Part shown: positions 1 through 9,341 of the stretch, in pieces
How positions within the stretch are numbered: position 1 is the first letter of the stretch
Layout: every line of letters starts with the position of its first letter
Assembly: GCA_964437595.1 (NCBI GenBank)
Contig: CAYTHO010000001.1
Span: forward strand, 62,001-126,000
DNA: 64,000 bases
Direction: 5' to 3'
From: DSYU01 sp964437595
GTDB taxonomy: Bacteria; Chloroflexota; Anaerolineae; Anaerolineales; Anaerolineaceae
Translations under genes and position numbers: made by a program
Notes under the pieces: model-generated
What the model was told of the DNA's origin: nothing
What the model saw: only the letters and a program-made list of their open reading frames with translations
Databases searched by the model: none

Positions 1-492
1 CGCGAGAACCTCGATATCTGGGAGATCACCCAGCAGTGGCAGGAGAGCAATTTGTGGATTATTCCCACCGGCCCAACGCCGCCCAACCCGATTGACCTGC
101 TCAGTTCAAATAAAATGACCCAGATCATCGAAGAATTGGGAAAGTTTTATGATATGGTGATTATCGATGGCCCGCCGGTGATTTTGCCAGATGCCATTGT
201 CCTCTCTACGAAAGTGGACGGGGTCTTGCTGGTGGTGGCCCATTCTGTAACGCGCAAAGACAACGCACGTGCGAAAATAAAACAGCTCGAACAGGCCCGT
301 GCGCGGATTCTGGGGATCATCATTAACAAGGTTCCGCAAGGGCGTTCGACTTACTATAACCGCGGGTACTACTACCGCGATTCGGGTAAGGGCGGCGGCA
401 GCGAGCCTCAGCCAGAAAAGGCCAATGGTGTGGCCGCGAAACTACCCGCGGTTTTCGCGCGGCTTGTGTCGGGAGGAAAAAACGGGAAGTAG
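1..492 (+). CDS. CpsD/CapB-family tyrosine-protein kinase, C-terminal fragment
   Basis: The frame is open from the first base of the window, so the gene starts upstream and only about 163 residues are visible. The fragment shows the C-terminal half of a bacterial tyrosine kinase (BY-kinase) ATPase domain: the P-T-G-P-x-P-P-N-P-x-x-L-L motif and a Walker-B-like strand, YDMVIIDGPP, followed by a VDGVLLVV strand. The P-loop must lie upstream. The tail is tyrosine-rich (YYNRGYYYRD), as expected for the autophosphorylated cluster of these kinases, which control chain length and export of capsule or exopolysaccharide together with a Wzc-like membrane partner. Two glycosyltransferase genes follow at once, consistent with an exopolysaccharide locus. 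The family call is firm; the exact polymer is unknown. Confidence 0.85.
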   Translation, partial: RENLDIWEITQQWQESNLWIIPTGPTPPNPIDLLSSNKMTQIIEELGKFYDMVIIDGPPVILPDAIVLSTKVDGVLLVVAHSVTRKDNARAKIKQLEQARARILGIIINKVPQGRSTYYNRGYYYRDSGKGGGSEPQPEKANGVAAKLPAVFARLVSGGKNGK

Positions 493-564
493 GTTTGTGG
501 TTCGTATCACTGGAATGGTGCGAGTTCCAGTCCGAACATCGAACATGCATTGCCGGTACCAACC

Positions 565-1794
565 ATGAATATATTATTCCTGACCCAAGTCCTTCCGTTC
601 CCACCAGACGCGGGCCCAAAGGTGAAAACCTGGCAGGTGCTTCGTTATCTTCACAAAGCCGGTCATAAGATTACGCTGGTTTCCTTTGTCAGGCAGGAAG
701 AAGAAAAGCATATCCCTGAGATCCAGAAACTTGGAATTCAGGTTCACGCGGTTCCTATGCGGCGCAACCGCCTGATGGATGTCGTTTACTGGTTGCGCAG
801 CATTGTGCGAGGCACCCCCTTTTTGATCGAAAGGGATAACCTTCCTGCCATGCGGGCAACGCTGCGCCGCTTATCATTTTCGGAAACGTTTGATGTCTTT
901 CACGCTGACCAGCTCACGATGACCCAGTTCTGGTCGAGCGTGGTGCGTGCTGGCGGGTCAAAAAAAACGCTTTTCCGGGTTTTTGATGCGCACAATGCCA
1001 CATGGAAGATTGTTGAGCGGATGCAGGAAAATGCCTGGAACATCCTGAAGCCTGTCTTAGCGCTCGAATCAAAGCGCATAAAGGAATATGAAGGCAGGAT
1101 CGTTTGCGAATTTGAAAAAACAACAGCAGTAACCGAGATCGACCGAGACCTGCTGCTTGAGGCCGCGAATTCGGTGCGCGGTAAGTCTGGCGCGCCAATC
1201 AGCCATATTGACTGTATCCCCATCGCGGTGGATACCGGGGAACTGCAGCCGGTGAAGCATAGGGAAGGCTCGATCAATATCGTGACCCTAGGAACGCTGC
1301 GATATCCACCCAATGCGGATGGTATCCGCTGGTTTATTCAAAAAGTACTTCCATTGATCGTAAACGAACTGCCAGCGATTAACCTGACGGTGATTGGCAA
1401 AAACCCTCCACCTGACTTTCTGCAGGCTGCCCAACAAAACCCGAATGCTGTAGAAGTAACAGGCTTTGTTGAAAACCTGACCCCCTATCTTGAGCGTGCC
1501 TGCCTTATGGTTGTTCCTGTGCGGGTGGGAAGCGGGATGCGCGTGCGCATATTGGAAGGCTTCGCGCGCGGCGTGCCCGTTGTCACGACAACCATCGGAT
1601 TGGAGGGCATTAATGCACAACCGGGGGAAGATGTTCTGGTTGCGGATGAACCAGAAGCCTTTGCCAGGGCTGTGATTCGTTTAGTGCAAGACCCGGCCTT
1701 GCGGGTGCGTCTTGCGGAAAATGGCCGTCGCCTTGCAGAGACCACCTATGACTGGCAGGTTGTGTTAAAGAAGATGGATACCATCTACGCGTGA
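565..1794 (+). CDS. Glycosyltransferase, GT4/GT1-like (GT-B fold)
   Basis: A 409-residue cytoplasmic glycosyltransferase. The N-terminus MNILFLTQVLPFPPDAGPK is the usual first strand and glycine/proline loop of GT-B transferases of exopolysaccharide loci. The C-terminal nucleotide-sugar domain has the strand NIVTLGTLRYPPNADGI, the VTGFVENL motif, and the donor-binding EGFARGVPVV segment after GSGMRVRIL. I chose ATG 565 because the alternative in-frame TTG at 550 adds only five residues (MPVPT) in front of the conserved start. The TGA stop overlaps the GTG start of the next transferase by four bases, so the two are translationally coupled. Substrate and linkage cannot be read from the sequence. 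Confidence 0.88.
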   Translation: MNILFLTQVLPFPPDAGPKVKTWQVLRYLHKAGHKITLVSFVRQEEEKHIPEIQKLGIQVHAVPMRRNRLMDVVYWLRSIVRGTPFLIERDNLPAMRATLRRLSFSETFDVFHADQLTMTQFWSSVVRAGGSKKTLFRVFDAHNATWKIVERMQENAWNILKPVLALESKRIKEYEGRIVCEFEKTTAVTEIDRDLLLEAANSVRGKSGAPISHIDCIPIAVDTGELQPVKHREGSINIVTLGTLRYPPNADGIRWFIQKVLPLIVNELPAINLTVIGKNPPPDFLQAAQQNPNAVEVTGFVENLTPYLERACLMVVPVRVGSGMRVRILEGFARGVPVVTTTIGLEGINAQPGEDVLVADEPEAFARAVIRLVQDPALRVRLAENGRRLAETTYDWQVVLKKMDTIYA

Positions 1795-3023
1795 ATATCC
1801 TTTTTCTCGTTCCCTACGCTCCTAACAAAATTCGCGTTCGACCCGACAGCCTGATTCGATACTTATCAGCGCGTGGGAATACAGTCACCCTGCTGACAAT
1901 TTATTCGAATGAAATGGATAAGGCAGCTATCCGCGCGCTGGAAGCGGATGGAATCCAGGTGTACGCATATCCTTTGCCAGCCTGGCGGTCGTTGATGAAC
2001 GCGGGGTTCGGGGTATTGACACAGGACCCCCTGCAGTCCTTCTACTGCTGGCAGCCCCAATTAGCACAAAAACTAGAGGACCTGGCCTGTACCGGAACAT
2101 TTGATGTCATCCACGTAGAGCATTTGCGCGGCGTGCGATACGCTCAGACGCTTGCCATGAAACAGCAAGCGCAAGGGCGCGCCAGCCAGGGGTATCCGCC
2201 AATTGTTTGGGACAGCGTGGATTGCATATCCTACCTGTTCCAACAGAGCGCTGAGAAAAGTAAAAAGCTGTTCTCTCGGTTAATCACCTGGTTTGAGCTG
2301 GGGCGTACCAGGCGCTATGAATCGCGCATGGCGCAGTTGTTTGGCCGCACACTGGTCACATCCCGCCTGGATAAAGAGGCATTTTCTGCGCTTATGCCTC
2401 ACCCGGCAGTGGCTGAGAATATTACAGTGCTGCCTAACGGCGTTGACCTGGATTATTTTCGACCATCATCTACAAGCACCAGGGAGCCTGCCACGCTGGT
2501 GGTCAGCGGAAAAATGAGCTACCACGCAAACATCTCTATGGTACTGTACCTCATGGAAAATATTATGCCGCGTGTTTGGGCAAAACGTCCTGAGGTGAAG
2601 CTCTGGATTGTTGGCAAAGATCCGCCGCAGGAAATCCGTGATCTGGCGAACCGGGATGGCGTTATCGTTACAGGCTATGTTGAGGATTTGCGTGCTTATC
2701 TGCAAAAGGCCGCCGTTGCACTGGCTCCGCTGACGTATGGAGCAGGTATTCAAAATAAAGTACTGGAGGCAATGGCGTGCGCGACCCCGGTCGTTGTCAC
2801 CCCAAAAGCAGTGGCTGCTCTTTCTACAAAACCTGGGGAAGACCTGCTGGTTGAAGCGGATCCTGCGTTGTTTGCGCAGCAAATTTTGCATTTGATGGAT
2901 GACCCAACATACGCCGGCGAGATTGGAGCAGCCGGTCGAAAGTATGTGGAGACACATCACAACTGGTATACGATAACGGGAGAGCTGGAACGCATCTATT
3001 CCGAAGCCTCCCAAAGCGGCTGA
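1791..3023 (+). CDS. Glycosyltransferase, GT4/GT1-like (GT-B fold)
   Basis: A second GT-B transferase of 410 residues that begins with GTG inside the stop codon of its neighbour (GTGA). It has the same architecture: N-terminal MNILFLVPYAPNKIRVRPD, a central NITVLPNGVDLDYF linker, a VTGYVEDLRAYL motif and the donor-site segment AGIQNKVLEAMACATPVV. It is clearly paralogous to the preceding gene, and the pair probably adds successive sugars in one repeat unit (inference). A strong intrinsic terminator follows at 3050, so this is the last gene of the exopolysaccharide operon that enters from the left. Confidence 0.88.
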   Translation: MNILFLVPYAPNKIRVRPDSLIRYLSARGNTVTLLTIYSNEMDKAAIRALEADGIQVYAYPLPAWRSLMNAGFGVLTQDPLQSFYCWQPQLAQKLEDLACTGTFDVIHVEHLRGVRYAQTLAMKQQAQGRASQGYPPIVWDSVDCISYLFQQSAEKSKKLFSRLITWFELGRTRRYESRMAQLFGRTLVTSRLDKEAFSALMPHPAVAENITVLPNGVDLDYFRPSSTSTREPATLVVSGKMSYHANISMVLYLMENIMPRVWAKRPEVKLWIVGKDPPQEIRDLANRDGVIVTGYVEDLRAYLQKAAVALAPLTYGAGIQNKVLEAMACATPVVVTPKAVAALSTKPGEDLLVEADPALFAQQILHLMDDPTYAGEIGAAGRKYVETHHNWYTITGELERIYSEASQSG

Positions 3024-3049
3024 CGAAAACAATCGATTTTTATTTGGTA

Positions 3050-3105
3050 AACAGCCCGGAAGAAAGCAGGCAGTCGCCTGTAATCCTCCGGGCTGTTTTC
3101 TTTTG
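3050..3105 (+). terminator. Intrinsic terminator of the exopolysaccharide operon
   Basis: An 11-bp perfect stem, AACAGCCCGGA (3050-3060) with TCCGGGCTGTT (3087-3097), carries a smaller CAGGC/GCCTG hairpin inside its loop and runs into a T-rich tract. It sits 27 bases after the second glycosyltransferase. Confidence 0.85.
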
Positions 3106-3120
3106 TTTTACTTTTGTAAG

Positions 3121-3148
3121 TTGGTTTGATTAATTTTTATGCTACAAT
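3121..3148 (+). promoter_or_regulatory. Candidate promoter of the secreted CBM9-like protein gene
   Basis: TTGGTT (3121-3126), 16-base spacer, TACAAT (3143-3148), directly after the terminator of the upstream operon and about 75 bases ahead of the next start codon. The -35 matches the consensus only partly. Confidence 0.45.
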
Positions 3149-3222
3149 GGGGTCTGTTCGGTTGACGAATAAGATCTCTATTCTGCTTTTACAAACTACT
3201 TTAACAATCAGGAAAACCGTCC

Positions 3223-4656
3223 ATGCGAAAACAACTGTGCATTCTCGCGATTGTTTGCGCAATGATGGGGGGGCAGATTCTGCCTGCGCGTGTACTGGCT
3301 CAGGAAGGCGAAAAGAAAGTTTTCCTTCCGTTTATTAAGAGCAATTCCAATCCACCTGAAAATAAACCGGCTGTAAACCTTCCGTATATTCCCGTGACCG
3401 ATGTAACCAAAGAAAAGTTCCGGGAAATGGCGATATTTTGGTTCGGCGAGGTCCGCCAGGATACCAACTACACGGACGTTCGGGTTGCGTACAATGATGA
3501 AGCCGTATTTGTATATACATCTACGTTTGACAAACGCGTGTGGTACAAAGAAAAATCAAACGGCAGTGATTTAGAAAACTGGGACACGGTGGCGCTGATG
3601 CTGCATCTAGATGGCAGCAGTCAGGCGCCGCTTCCAACCAGGCAATCCTTCCGCTTTGTGTCTCAATTTCGCCATTGGGAAGAGCCTGACAATTACCACC
3701 ATTCGTACCGCGGAGATGGCACTCGTTGGGTATCCCAATCGGTTAGTTTTGCCGATGACGCCGGGTGGCGAGGTGGGGGCCTGAATGATAATACTGAGAA
3801 TGAAAAAGGCTGGACAATGGCTTATAAAATTCCATTTACCAGCCTGGGCCTGCCTGGCAAGCCTTCCGATGGCACCCTCTGGCGCATGGCGGTGACGATG
3901 TACGACCGCGATAACCCAACCGGGTCGATGACCGAAACCCAGCGCTGGCCTGATGGAAATAACGAAAATTCACCTGCTTCTTGGGGCAGCATCCGCTTTG
4001 GACTGCCCTCCTATAACCCGCCCGCGGTGTCGGATGTGCAAGTTACAGCGATCCGCCACAAGCTGAACGGCGCTGTGGTGCCGGACGCCGCGGTTGGTGG
4101 TGGAATGACGTGCGGCAGCGGCATCGATCATTGGTCAGATTGGGGCGAGGAAAATTATGCCCACCAGGAAAATTTCAATATCCAAAACCAGAAGGATGTT
4201 TCGGATTGGCCGTGTTTCTCAAAATACTATGTAACCTTTCCTTTGAACTTGATCCCGCCCGGAAAAGCCATTCGTTCTGCCAGGCTGGTAATGCACGAGT
4301 TCGGTGGATCGGACCCGAGCCAGGCAAAAGCCTCCGTTATCCAGGTTATGCGGGTGACGCAAGATTGGGATGAAGCCACTTTATCCTGGAATAACGCCCC
4401 GCAGGTGCTGGAGAATGTTTCGCGCGCCTGGGTGCAGCCGTTTGGCACGAAAAAGATTGTGTGGCCCGGGGACCGGTATGAATGGGACGTCAGCCGGGCG
4501 GTTGCACAAGCTTACCAGGAGGGCGTACCGCTGCGCCTGGCGCTGTACAGCGCCGACAGTGCGATGCACAGCGGCAAATATTTTGTCTCCTCAGATACCG
4601 GAGACTGGAACGCTGAAGGCCGGCCAACATTGATTGTGGAATGGGGCATTCCGTAA
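3223..4656 (+). CDS. Secreted protein with CBM9-like N-terminal and DNRLRE-like C-terminal domains
   Basis: 477 residues with a cleavable signal peptide (MRKQ, then a hydrophobic stretch ending ...RVLAQ around residue 27). Just after it comes KKVFLPFIKS, which resembles the V-[YF]-L-P-[FLI]-[VI] motif I recall from many exported Chloroflexota proteins. Residues ~60-265 look like a CBM9-type sugar-binding fold (WFGEVRQDTNYTDVRVAY, ENWDTVALMLHLDG, MAYKIPFTSLGL, ASWGSIRFGL). Residues ~290-475 resemble DNRLRE domains of extracellular matrix proteins (SARLVMHEF, TQDWDEATLSWNNAPQ, YEWDVSRAV, PTLIVEWG). It is probably a non-catalytic surface or matrix protein binding polysaccharide, fitting its place behind the exopolysaccharide genes; no catalytic motif was seen. 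Confidence 0.7.
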   Translation: MRKQLCILAIVCAMMGGQILPARVLAQEGEKKVFLPFIKSNSNPPENKPAVNLPYIPVTDVTKEKFREMAIFWFGEVRQDTNYTDVRVAYNDEAVFVYTSTFDKRVWYKEKSNGSDLENWDTVALMLHLDGSSQAPLPTRQSFRFVSQFRHWEEPDNYHHSYRGDGTRWVSQSVSFADDAGWRGGGLNDNTENEKGWTMAYKIPFTSLGLPGKPSDGTLWRMAVTMYDRDNPTGSMTETQRWPDGNNENSPASWGSIRFGLPSYNPPAVSDVQVTAIRHKLNGAVVPDAAVGGGMTCGSGIDHWSDWGEENYAHQENFNIQNQKDVSDWPCFSKYYVTFPLNLIPPGKAIRSARLVMHEFGGSDPSQAKASVIQVMRVTQDWDEATLSWNNAPQVLENVSRAWVQPFGTKKIVWPGDRYEWDVSRAVAQAYQEGVPLRLALYSADSAMHSGKYFVSSDTGDWNAEGRPTLIVEWGIP

Positions 4657-4657
4657 T

Positions 4658-4727
4658 CTAAACAAATCGCGTGATGAGACTCTTATGTCTACAAAAAAAG
4701 GTAGATTTCAGGCTGCAATTTGTTTAG
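4658..4727. repeat. Inverted repeat between convergent genes
   Basis: CTAAACAAAT (4658-4667) is repeated inverted as ATTTGTTTAG (4718-4727), with a small CTAC-A7-GGTAG hairpin between. It lies between two converging genes and may be a weak bidirectional terminator. Confidence 0.35.
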
Positions 4728-4769
4728 GGCAATACCCTCATTTGAGGATGGCATGATCTGTTCGTTTTG

Positions 4770-6758
4770 TTAACTTGTCATGCGGAGCTTCCGCTTCACC
4801 CGGTCAAGGTGTTGCTGGGCTTTGATCCTTTTGATGTGATCAGGAGGGAGGTTCTTTTCGAAAATCTCCAGTGCGCGTTCATAACAGGCCCTGGCTTCTT
4901 GCAGTTCGCCCAACTCAGCCAGGACCATCCCAAGGTTATGAACGTCTGTGCCGACCTCTACATGGTCTTCATCTAGCAGCCTGGTTTCAATTTCTACAGC
5001 GCGGTTATACATCTCCTTTGCGCCTACCAGGTCTCCCAGGGTATAAAGGATGCGCCCCAGGTTCTTGAGAGTCCCGGCGGTGATAGGGTGAATTTGCCCA
5101 TATATCATTTCATTGATATTCAATGCGCGAGCGTAGCGATCTCGCGCCGCGGAAAGGTTGCCCAATTCACGCTCAATATTGCCCAGGCTGGCGAGGTCCT
5201 TTGCAACCGTGGGGTGCTCCGGTCCATGTACTTTTTCATCGATTACCAGTACCTGTTCAAAACAATTCCTGGCTTCCATTCGATTGCCAAGATCGTGATA
5301 AACCAGAGCCAGGTTGTTTAACGCATTGGCGGAATGGGCGTTTTCCAGATTGGGATCGGCCTTCTCAATTGCCACCGCGCGTTCAAAGTTCGTTTTAGCT
5401 CCTTGTAAGTCTCCGAGCTGATAGAGAACGCGCCCAAGGTAATTAGCCCGGCTGGCAAGGCCGGGATATTTTGGGCCATAATTCCATTCATCAACGGAAA
5501 GGGCGCGCTCAAAACATTCCCTGGCGCTTCGTAAATCGTGGAGATCACGCAGTACCCGCCCCAGGTTGCCAGATTCGATGGCGATTACCGCGTGTTTTGG
5601 TCCGTAAGCAAAGGCATTTTCATGAATCGAAAGCGCCCGCTCAAAGCAAGTCCGGGCTCCCTGGAGGTCGCCCAGATCGTACAATACCTGCCCCAGATCA
5701 TTTGCGTTTGACGCTACCTCCGGGTAAGAGGCGCTGAAAACGCTTTCGTTGATCGCCATGGCGCGTTCAAAACAGTTCTTTGCCGCGCTCAAATCGCCCA
5801 AATCCGAATGCACGCGTCCCAGGTTGGCGAGGACGGTTGCGGTGTCAGCGTGTTCCAAGCCGTTCCGCTGTTCGCAAAACGACAGGCAGCGTTCAAGGCA
5901 AATCCTGGCTTCGTTTAACTGCTTTGCTGTCCACAGAAAATATGCCAGATGATTCCACAGGCTGCCGGTTTGCGCAAGGCCGGCCTCCTCCGCCTGAGCT
6001 GCCACAGCGCGCAGGTGCCCTATCAATAGGAACAGATACGGTCCGGGCTCGGCCTCAAAAGGCGCGTTTAGCAGGGTATCTGAGAGAAGCGTAAGAATCC
6101 TGGCAGGTTCGGGATTGACACAGCGAGCAAACCCTGCCAGGGTGGAATTCATATATGGTCCGTGTTCTGACTGGGTTAACAGGCCCAGGCTGTATAACCA
6201 CTGCAAGCTGCGGTCCAGGTTCGATGTCCTATTTTTTGAAACCTCGAATCCCTGGCGCAGTAGATCGAAGGGGATAGGCAGGTTAGGCACGCAGGCGGCG
6301 GCGGTAAAAAATAGATGCTGCGCGAAACGTTCCCGTTCATCTTTTCCCTCCAGCAAATGGGAAGACATGGTAATAACCGCCACTGCCTCTTTTGAAGGAG
6401 CATTGGGGCTATTCTCCATCCAGGACTTGATCGATGGATCCAATGCCGAAGCTGTTTTATTCATTTCTGACAGGTATTCTCGGACAGAGATTTTTACCCG
6501 TTCCTTTAAGTACCCTCCAGCTATATTTAAAATGAAAGGAAGGTCGCCAAGGCAGTCCGCCAACTGATCAAGCTCTCCATCCGTACTGATCGTGCCAGCC
6601 GGTAGCAGGTTGCGCAGAAAATGAATGCTGCCTTCCCGTTCCATTTTCCCTTGAGGCTCAACAGATAAATCCGGTAGACCGCCTGTTTTGATCGGTATGC
6701 CAGTATTAGCTTTGGCTCTTTTATCTGGATTGCTTTGTTTTACTGAAAAGCTGCGCAA
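4770..6758 (-). CDS. TPR protein with truncated NB-ARC (STAND) module
   Basis: 662 residues. Residues ~35-200 look like the end of an NB-ARC/STAND ATPase: the HFLRNLL helix, the CLGDLPFILNIAGGYLKER segment (the GLPLAL-type motif) and the winged-helix region with LLTQSEHGPYMN. The P-loop and Walker B parts are absent. From ~260 to the end there are about nine kinesin-light-chain-like TPRs of ~42 residues (for example DLGDLQGARTCFERALSI). The start is TTG 6758, eight bases after AAAGGGG; no earlier in-frame ATG is available. It is likely a cytoplasmic protein-interaction scaffold that has lost nucleotide binding, or the remnant of a larger STAND gene. A second TPR gene of the same style lies at 11985. 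Confidence 0.75.
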   Translation of the reverse strand: MRSFSVKQSNPDKRAKANTGIPIKTGGLPDLSVEPQGKMEREGSIHFLRNLLPAGTISTDGELDQLADCLGDLPFILNIAGGYLKERVKISVREYLSEMNKTASALDPSIKSWMENSPNAPSKEAVAVITMSSHLLEGKDERERFAQHLFFTAAACVPNLPIPFDLLRQGFEVSKNRTSNLDRSLQWLYSLGLLTQSEHGPYMNSTLAGFARCVNPEPARILTLLSDTLLNAPFEAEPGPYLFLLIGHLRAVAAQAEEAGLAQTGSLWNHLAYFLWTAKQLNEARICLERCLSFCEQRNGLEHADTATVLANLGRVHSDLGDLSAAKNCFERAMAINESVFSASYPEVASNANDLGQVLYDLGDLQGARTCFERALSIHENAFAYGPKHAVIAIESGNLGRVLRDLHDLRSARECFERALSVDEWNYGPKYPGLASRANYLGRVLYQLGDLQGAKTNFERAVAIEKADPNLENAHSANALNNLALVYHDLGNRMEARNCFEQVLVIDEKVHGPEHPTVAKDLASLGNIERELGNLSAARDRYARALNINEMIYGQIHPITAGTLKNLGRILYTLGDLVGAKEMYNRAVEIETRLLDEDHVEVGTDVHNLGMVLAELGELQEARACYERALEIFEKNLPPDHIKRIKAQQHLDRVKRKLRMTS

Positions 6759-6879
6759 GTATTCATCCCCTTTGCTGGCAGGCTATCTGTTTTTTTATGG
6801 AAAGAAGAATTTCCACTGCGATACGAAAACCATCAACTAAAAACATCATTATTTTACACTTTATTCCATTGAATTAGAA

Positions 6880-6921
6880 GGACCCGATCTGCCAGAAGTC
6901 ACATCGGCCCCGATTGGGTCC
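6880..6921. repeat. Hairpin in a divergent intergenic region
   Basis: GGACCCGATC (6880-6889) can pair with GATTGGGTCC (6912-6921), one G-T pair included. It lies in the ~300-base gap between divergent genes; the rest of that gap is AT-rich and holds a 13-base palindrome TTTAGC-G-GCTAAA (7006-7018). No gene seen here. Confidence 0.35.
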
Positions 6922-7055
6922 GGAATTGCTTTCTTTATCTTTAAATTTGTCATTATAATTACCCGGTTGAAAAACAGATGGAATTTGAAAACTTTTTGGA
7001 GCCTTTTTAGCGGCTAAAGATAAAAAGCATTCGCCAACGAACAGGTATCACTCTA

Positions 7056-8552
7056 ATGAAATCAGTAAAAATGCTTGCACTTTATTCCCTCCTTCTCCTG
7101 ACCCTGGTCGGCGGTTGTACAGACCAGGCGGCGAATAAGGCTGCTCAGGCGCCCGTTCCTGATCCGGCCATCGCCTTTGAAGATTGCCAGCTCAGCAGTG
7201 CGGGCATGTCGTACAGCTTTCGCGCGCGCTGCGGGACGCTGGCTGTGTACGAAGACCAGGTGCAGAAAACAGGCCGGAAAATTGACCTCTATATCGCCGT
7301 GATTCCGGCGGTCAGCAGAACCCCCGCGACGGATGCCCTTTTCTTATTAGCAGGTGGGCCTGGGCAGGCTGCTTCAGAAACCTTTCCAACGCTCATTCCC
7401 GTTTTTGAACGGGTGCATCAGAATCGCGATATTGTGATGGTTGATCAGCGTGGCACGGGCAAATCAAACCCGCTCCGCTGCCCTGACATTGAAAAAACAG
7501 AAACAGGCGATGAGGATATCTCACCTGAGCAGCAGGCGGAACTGTATAAAGCATGCCTGGCTGAAATGGATGGCGACACTCGTTTATATACCACCACTGC
7601 CACAGTTGAAGATCTGGAAGAGGTGCGCGCTGCGCTGGGATATGAAAAGATAAACCTGGTCGGGGTATCCTACGGGACGCGGGTGGCTTTGGTCTACCAG
7701 CGCATGTATCCGCAATCTCTTCGCACCGTTATCCTAGACAGTGTTACGCCGGTGGATTGGGAGCTGGGGCCAGAAAATGCGGTAAACGGCCAGCGCGCCA
7801 TGGAGCTCATATTTGAGCGCTGTTCAGCCGATCCGGCTTGCCGCGAATCATTTCCAAATGTGCAGGAAGAATTTCATAAACTTCTCGCCGATCTTGAGCA
7901 GCACCCGGCTGAGGTGACTTTGCCTCATCCGACCACCGGGGAGATGGTCACGATGAAGCTAACGCGCCAAAAGGCAGCGGCGGCCTTCCAAATTCTGTCG
8001 TACAGCCCGGAGACTGTAGCGTATATTCCGTTGCTGGTGCACCAGACCGTTTCTCGCGGCGACTACAATCTGCTGACGGCACAATACCTGCTGGTCTCAG
8101 GCAGTTTAAACCAGTCGATTTATGCTGGTCTGTATCTTTCTGTTTTATGCGCGGAAGACGTGCCTTTTTATCCAGAGAACTCGGCTTCGGCTGAATCCTA
8201 TCTATCCGATCCCACCGGAGAAATGGCGAAACAATGCGCGCTTTGGCCGCATGCGCAAATCTCGCCAGAAGAAAAGAAACCAGTATCATCTGATATCCCC
8301 ACGCTGCTCCTCTCGGGAGAAGCGGACCCAATCACCCCGCCTTCCAATGCGGAGAAAGCAGCGAAGAATCTTTCTAATGATTTAAACCTGGTTGTCGCGG
8401 GCATCGGTCACAACGTTATTTACCGCGGCTGTATACCCCGGATTGTGACGGACTTTATTGAATCGGGAAGCATAGCCGGTCTGGATACTGCCTGTGTGCA
8501 AGAAATCCATCCAATGCCCTTCATGGTTAATTTTTCTGGTTCAAAACCCTGA
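7056..8552 (+). CDS. Alpha/beta-hydrolase lipoprotein, prolyl-aminopeptidase/TAP-like family
   Basis: 498 residues. The N-terminus is a lipoprotein signal peptide with lipobox LVGGC (Cys21), so the enzyme is probably tethered outside the membrane. Catalytic features of the S33-type hydrolase fold are all visible: the oxyanion loop LLAGGPGQ, DQRGTGKSNPLRCPD, the nucleophile elbow GVSYGTR (Ser), the acid in LLLSGEADPITPP and the base in GIGHNVIYRGC. Length and motifs fit the tripeptidyl/prolyl aminopeptidase (TAP-like) families that release N-terminal residues from peptides. It stands alone, 50 bases ahead of an ABC exporter operon. Substrate preference cannot be told from the sequence. Confidence 0.88.
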   Translation: MKSVKMLALYSLLLLTLVGGCTDQAANKAAQAPVPDPAIAFEDCQLSSAGMSYSFRARCGTLAVYEDQVQKTGRKIDLYIAVIPAVSRTPATDALFLLAGGPGQAASETFPTLIPVFERVHQNRDIVMVDQRGTGKSNPLRCPDIEKTETGDEDISPEQQAELYKACLAEMDGDTRLYTTTATVEDLEEVRAALGYEKINLVGVSYGTRVALVYQRMYPQSLRTVILDSVTPVDWELGPENAVNGQRAMELIFERCSADPACRESFPNVQEEFHKLLADLEQHPAEVTLPHPTTGEMVTMKLTRQKAAAAFQILSYSPETVAYIPLLVHQTVSRGDYNLLTAQYLLVSGSLNQSIYAGLYLSVLCAEDVPFYPENSASAESYLSDPTGEMAKQCALWPHAQISPEEKKPVSSDIPTLLLSGEADPITPPSNAEKAAKNLSNDLNLVVAGIGHNVIYRGCIPRIVTDFIESGSIAGLDTACVQEIHPMPFMVNFSGSKP

Positions 8553-8603
8553 AGCTGCCCAAATACAATAACGCTTCTTACAACTCTATTCAGGAAACAA
8601 CGA

Positions 8604-9341
8604 ATGATCGAAGTAACGAATATTCACAAATCGTTTGGGAAAGTCATGGCTATACAAGGTGTATCTTTCACGGCAGCGGATGGGCAGATCACTGGATTGT
8701 TAGGCCCGAACGGCGCGGGCAAGACAACCACTCTGCGTGTTCTATATACCCTGCTTCGCCCGGATGAAGGAACAGCGCTGGTGGATGGATTGGATACCCA
8801 AAAGGACATCCTGGCTGTGCAGGAACGTATTGGCGCTCTACCCGATAATCACGGCCTATACCCGCGCCTCACGTCTCGAGAGAATATCCGTTACTATGGC
8901 CGGCTGCACGGCCTGAAGGGGGCTGTGCTGGAAACGAGAATCGATGCATTGATCCAGCTCCTGGATATGCAGGAAATTGCTGACCGCCGCACCGATGGGT
9001 TTTCGACAGGCGAACGGATGAAAGTGGCGATTGGGCGGGCGCTGATCCACCAGCCAAACAATATTTTGCTGGATGAGCCCACCAATGGACTGGATGTTAT
9101 CAGCACCCGGGCCATGCGTGCCCTGATACAGCGCCTGCGCGATGAAGGAAAGTGCGTGCTTTTTTCGAGCCACATTATGCAGGAAGTATCGGCCTTATGT
9201 GACAAAATTGTCGTGATTGCTCGCGGGCAGAACGTTGCCTCTGGGACGCCCGATGATCTTGAAAAAATGACCGGTCAGAAAAGCCTGGAAGATGCCTTCG
9301 TGAACGCCATAGGCACAGAGGAAGGATGGTCGCAGCAATGA
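8604..9341 (+). CDS. ABC transporter ATP-binding protein, NatA-like
   Basis: 245 residues with all ABC ATPase motifs: Walker A GPNGAGKTT, an unusual signature FSTGERMKVAIGRAL in place of LSGGQ, Walker B NILLDEPTNGLD, and a switch histidine in LFSSHIMQE. It belongs to the drug/Na+ export (ABC-2/NatA) subfamily. The stop overlaps the start of the permease gene (ATGA), giving a two-gene operon. The pair probably exports an ion, peptide or drug; the substrate is unknown. Confidence 0.9.
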   Translation: MIEVTNIHKSFGKVMAIQGVSFTAADGQITGLLGPNGAGKTTTLRVLYTLLRPDEGTALVDGLDTQKDILAVQERIGALPDNHGLYPRLTSRENIRYYGRLHGLKGAVLETRIDALIQLLDMQEIADRRTDGFSTGERMKVAIGRALIHQPNNILLDEPTNGLDVISTRAMRALIQRLRDEGKCVLFSSHIMQEVSALCDKIVVIARGQNVASGTPDDLEKMTGQKSLEDAFVNAIGTEEGWSQQ

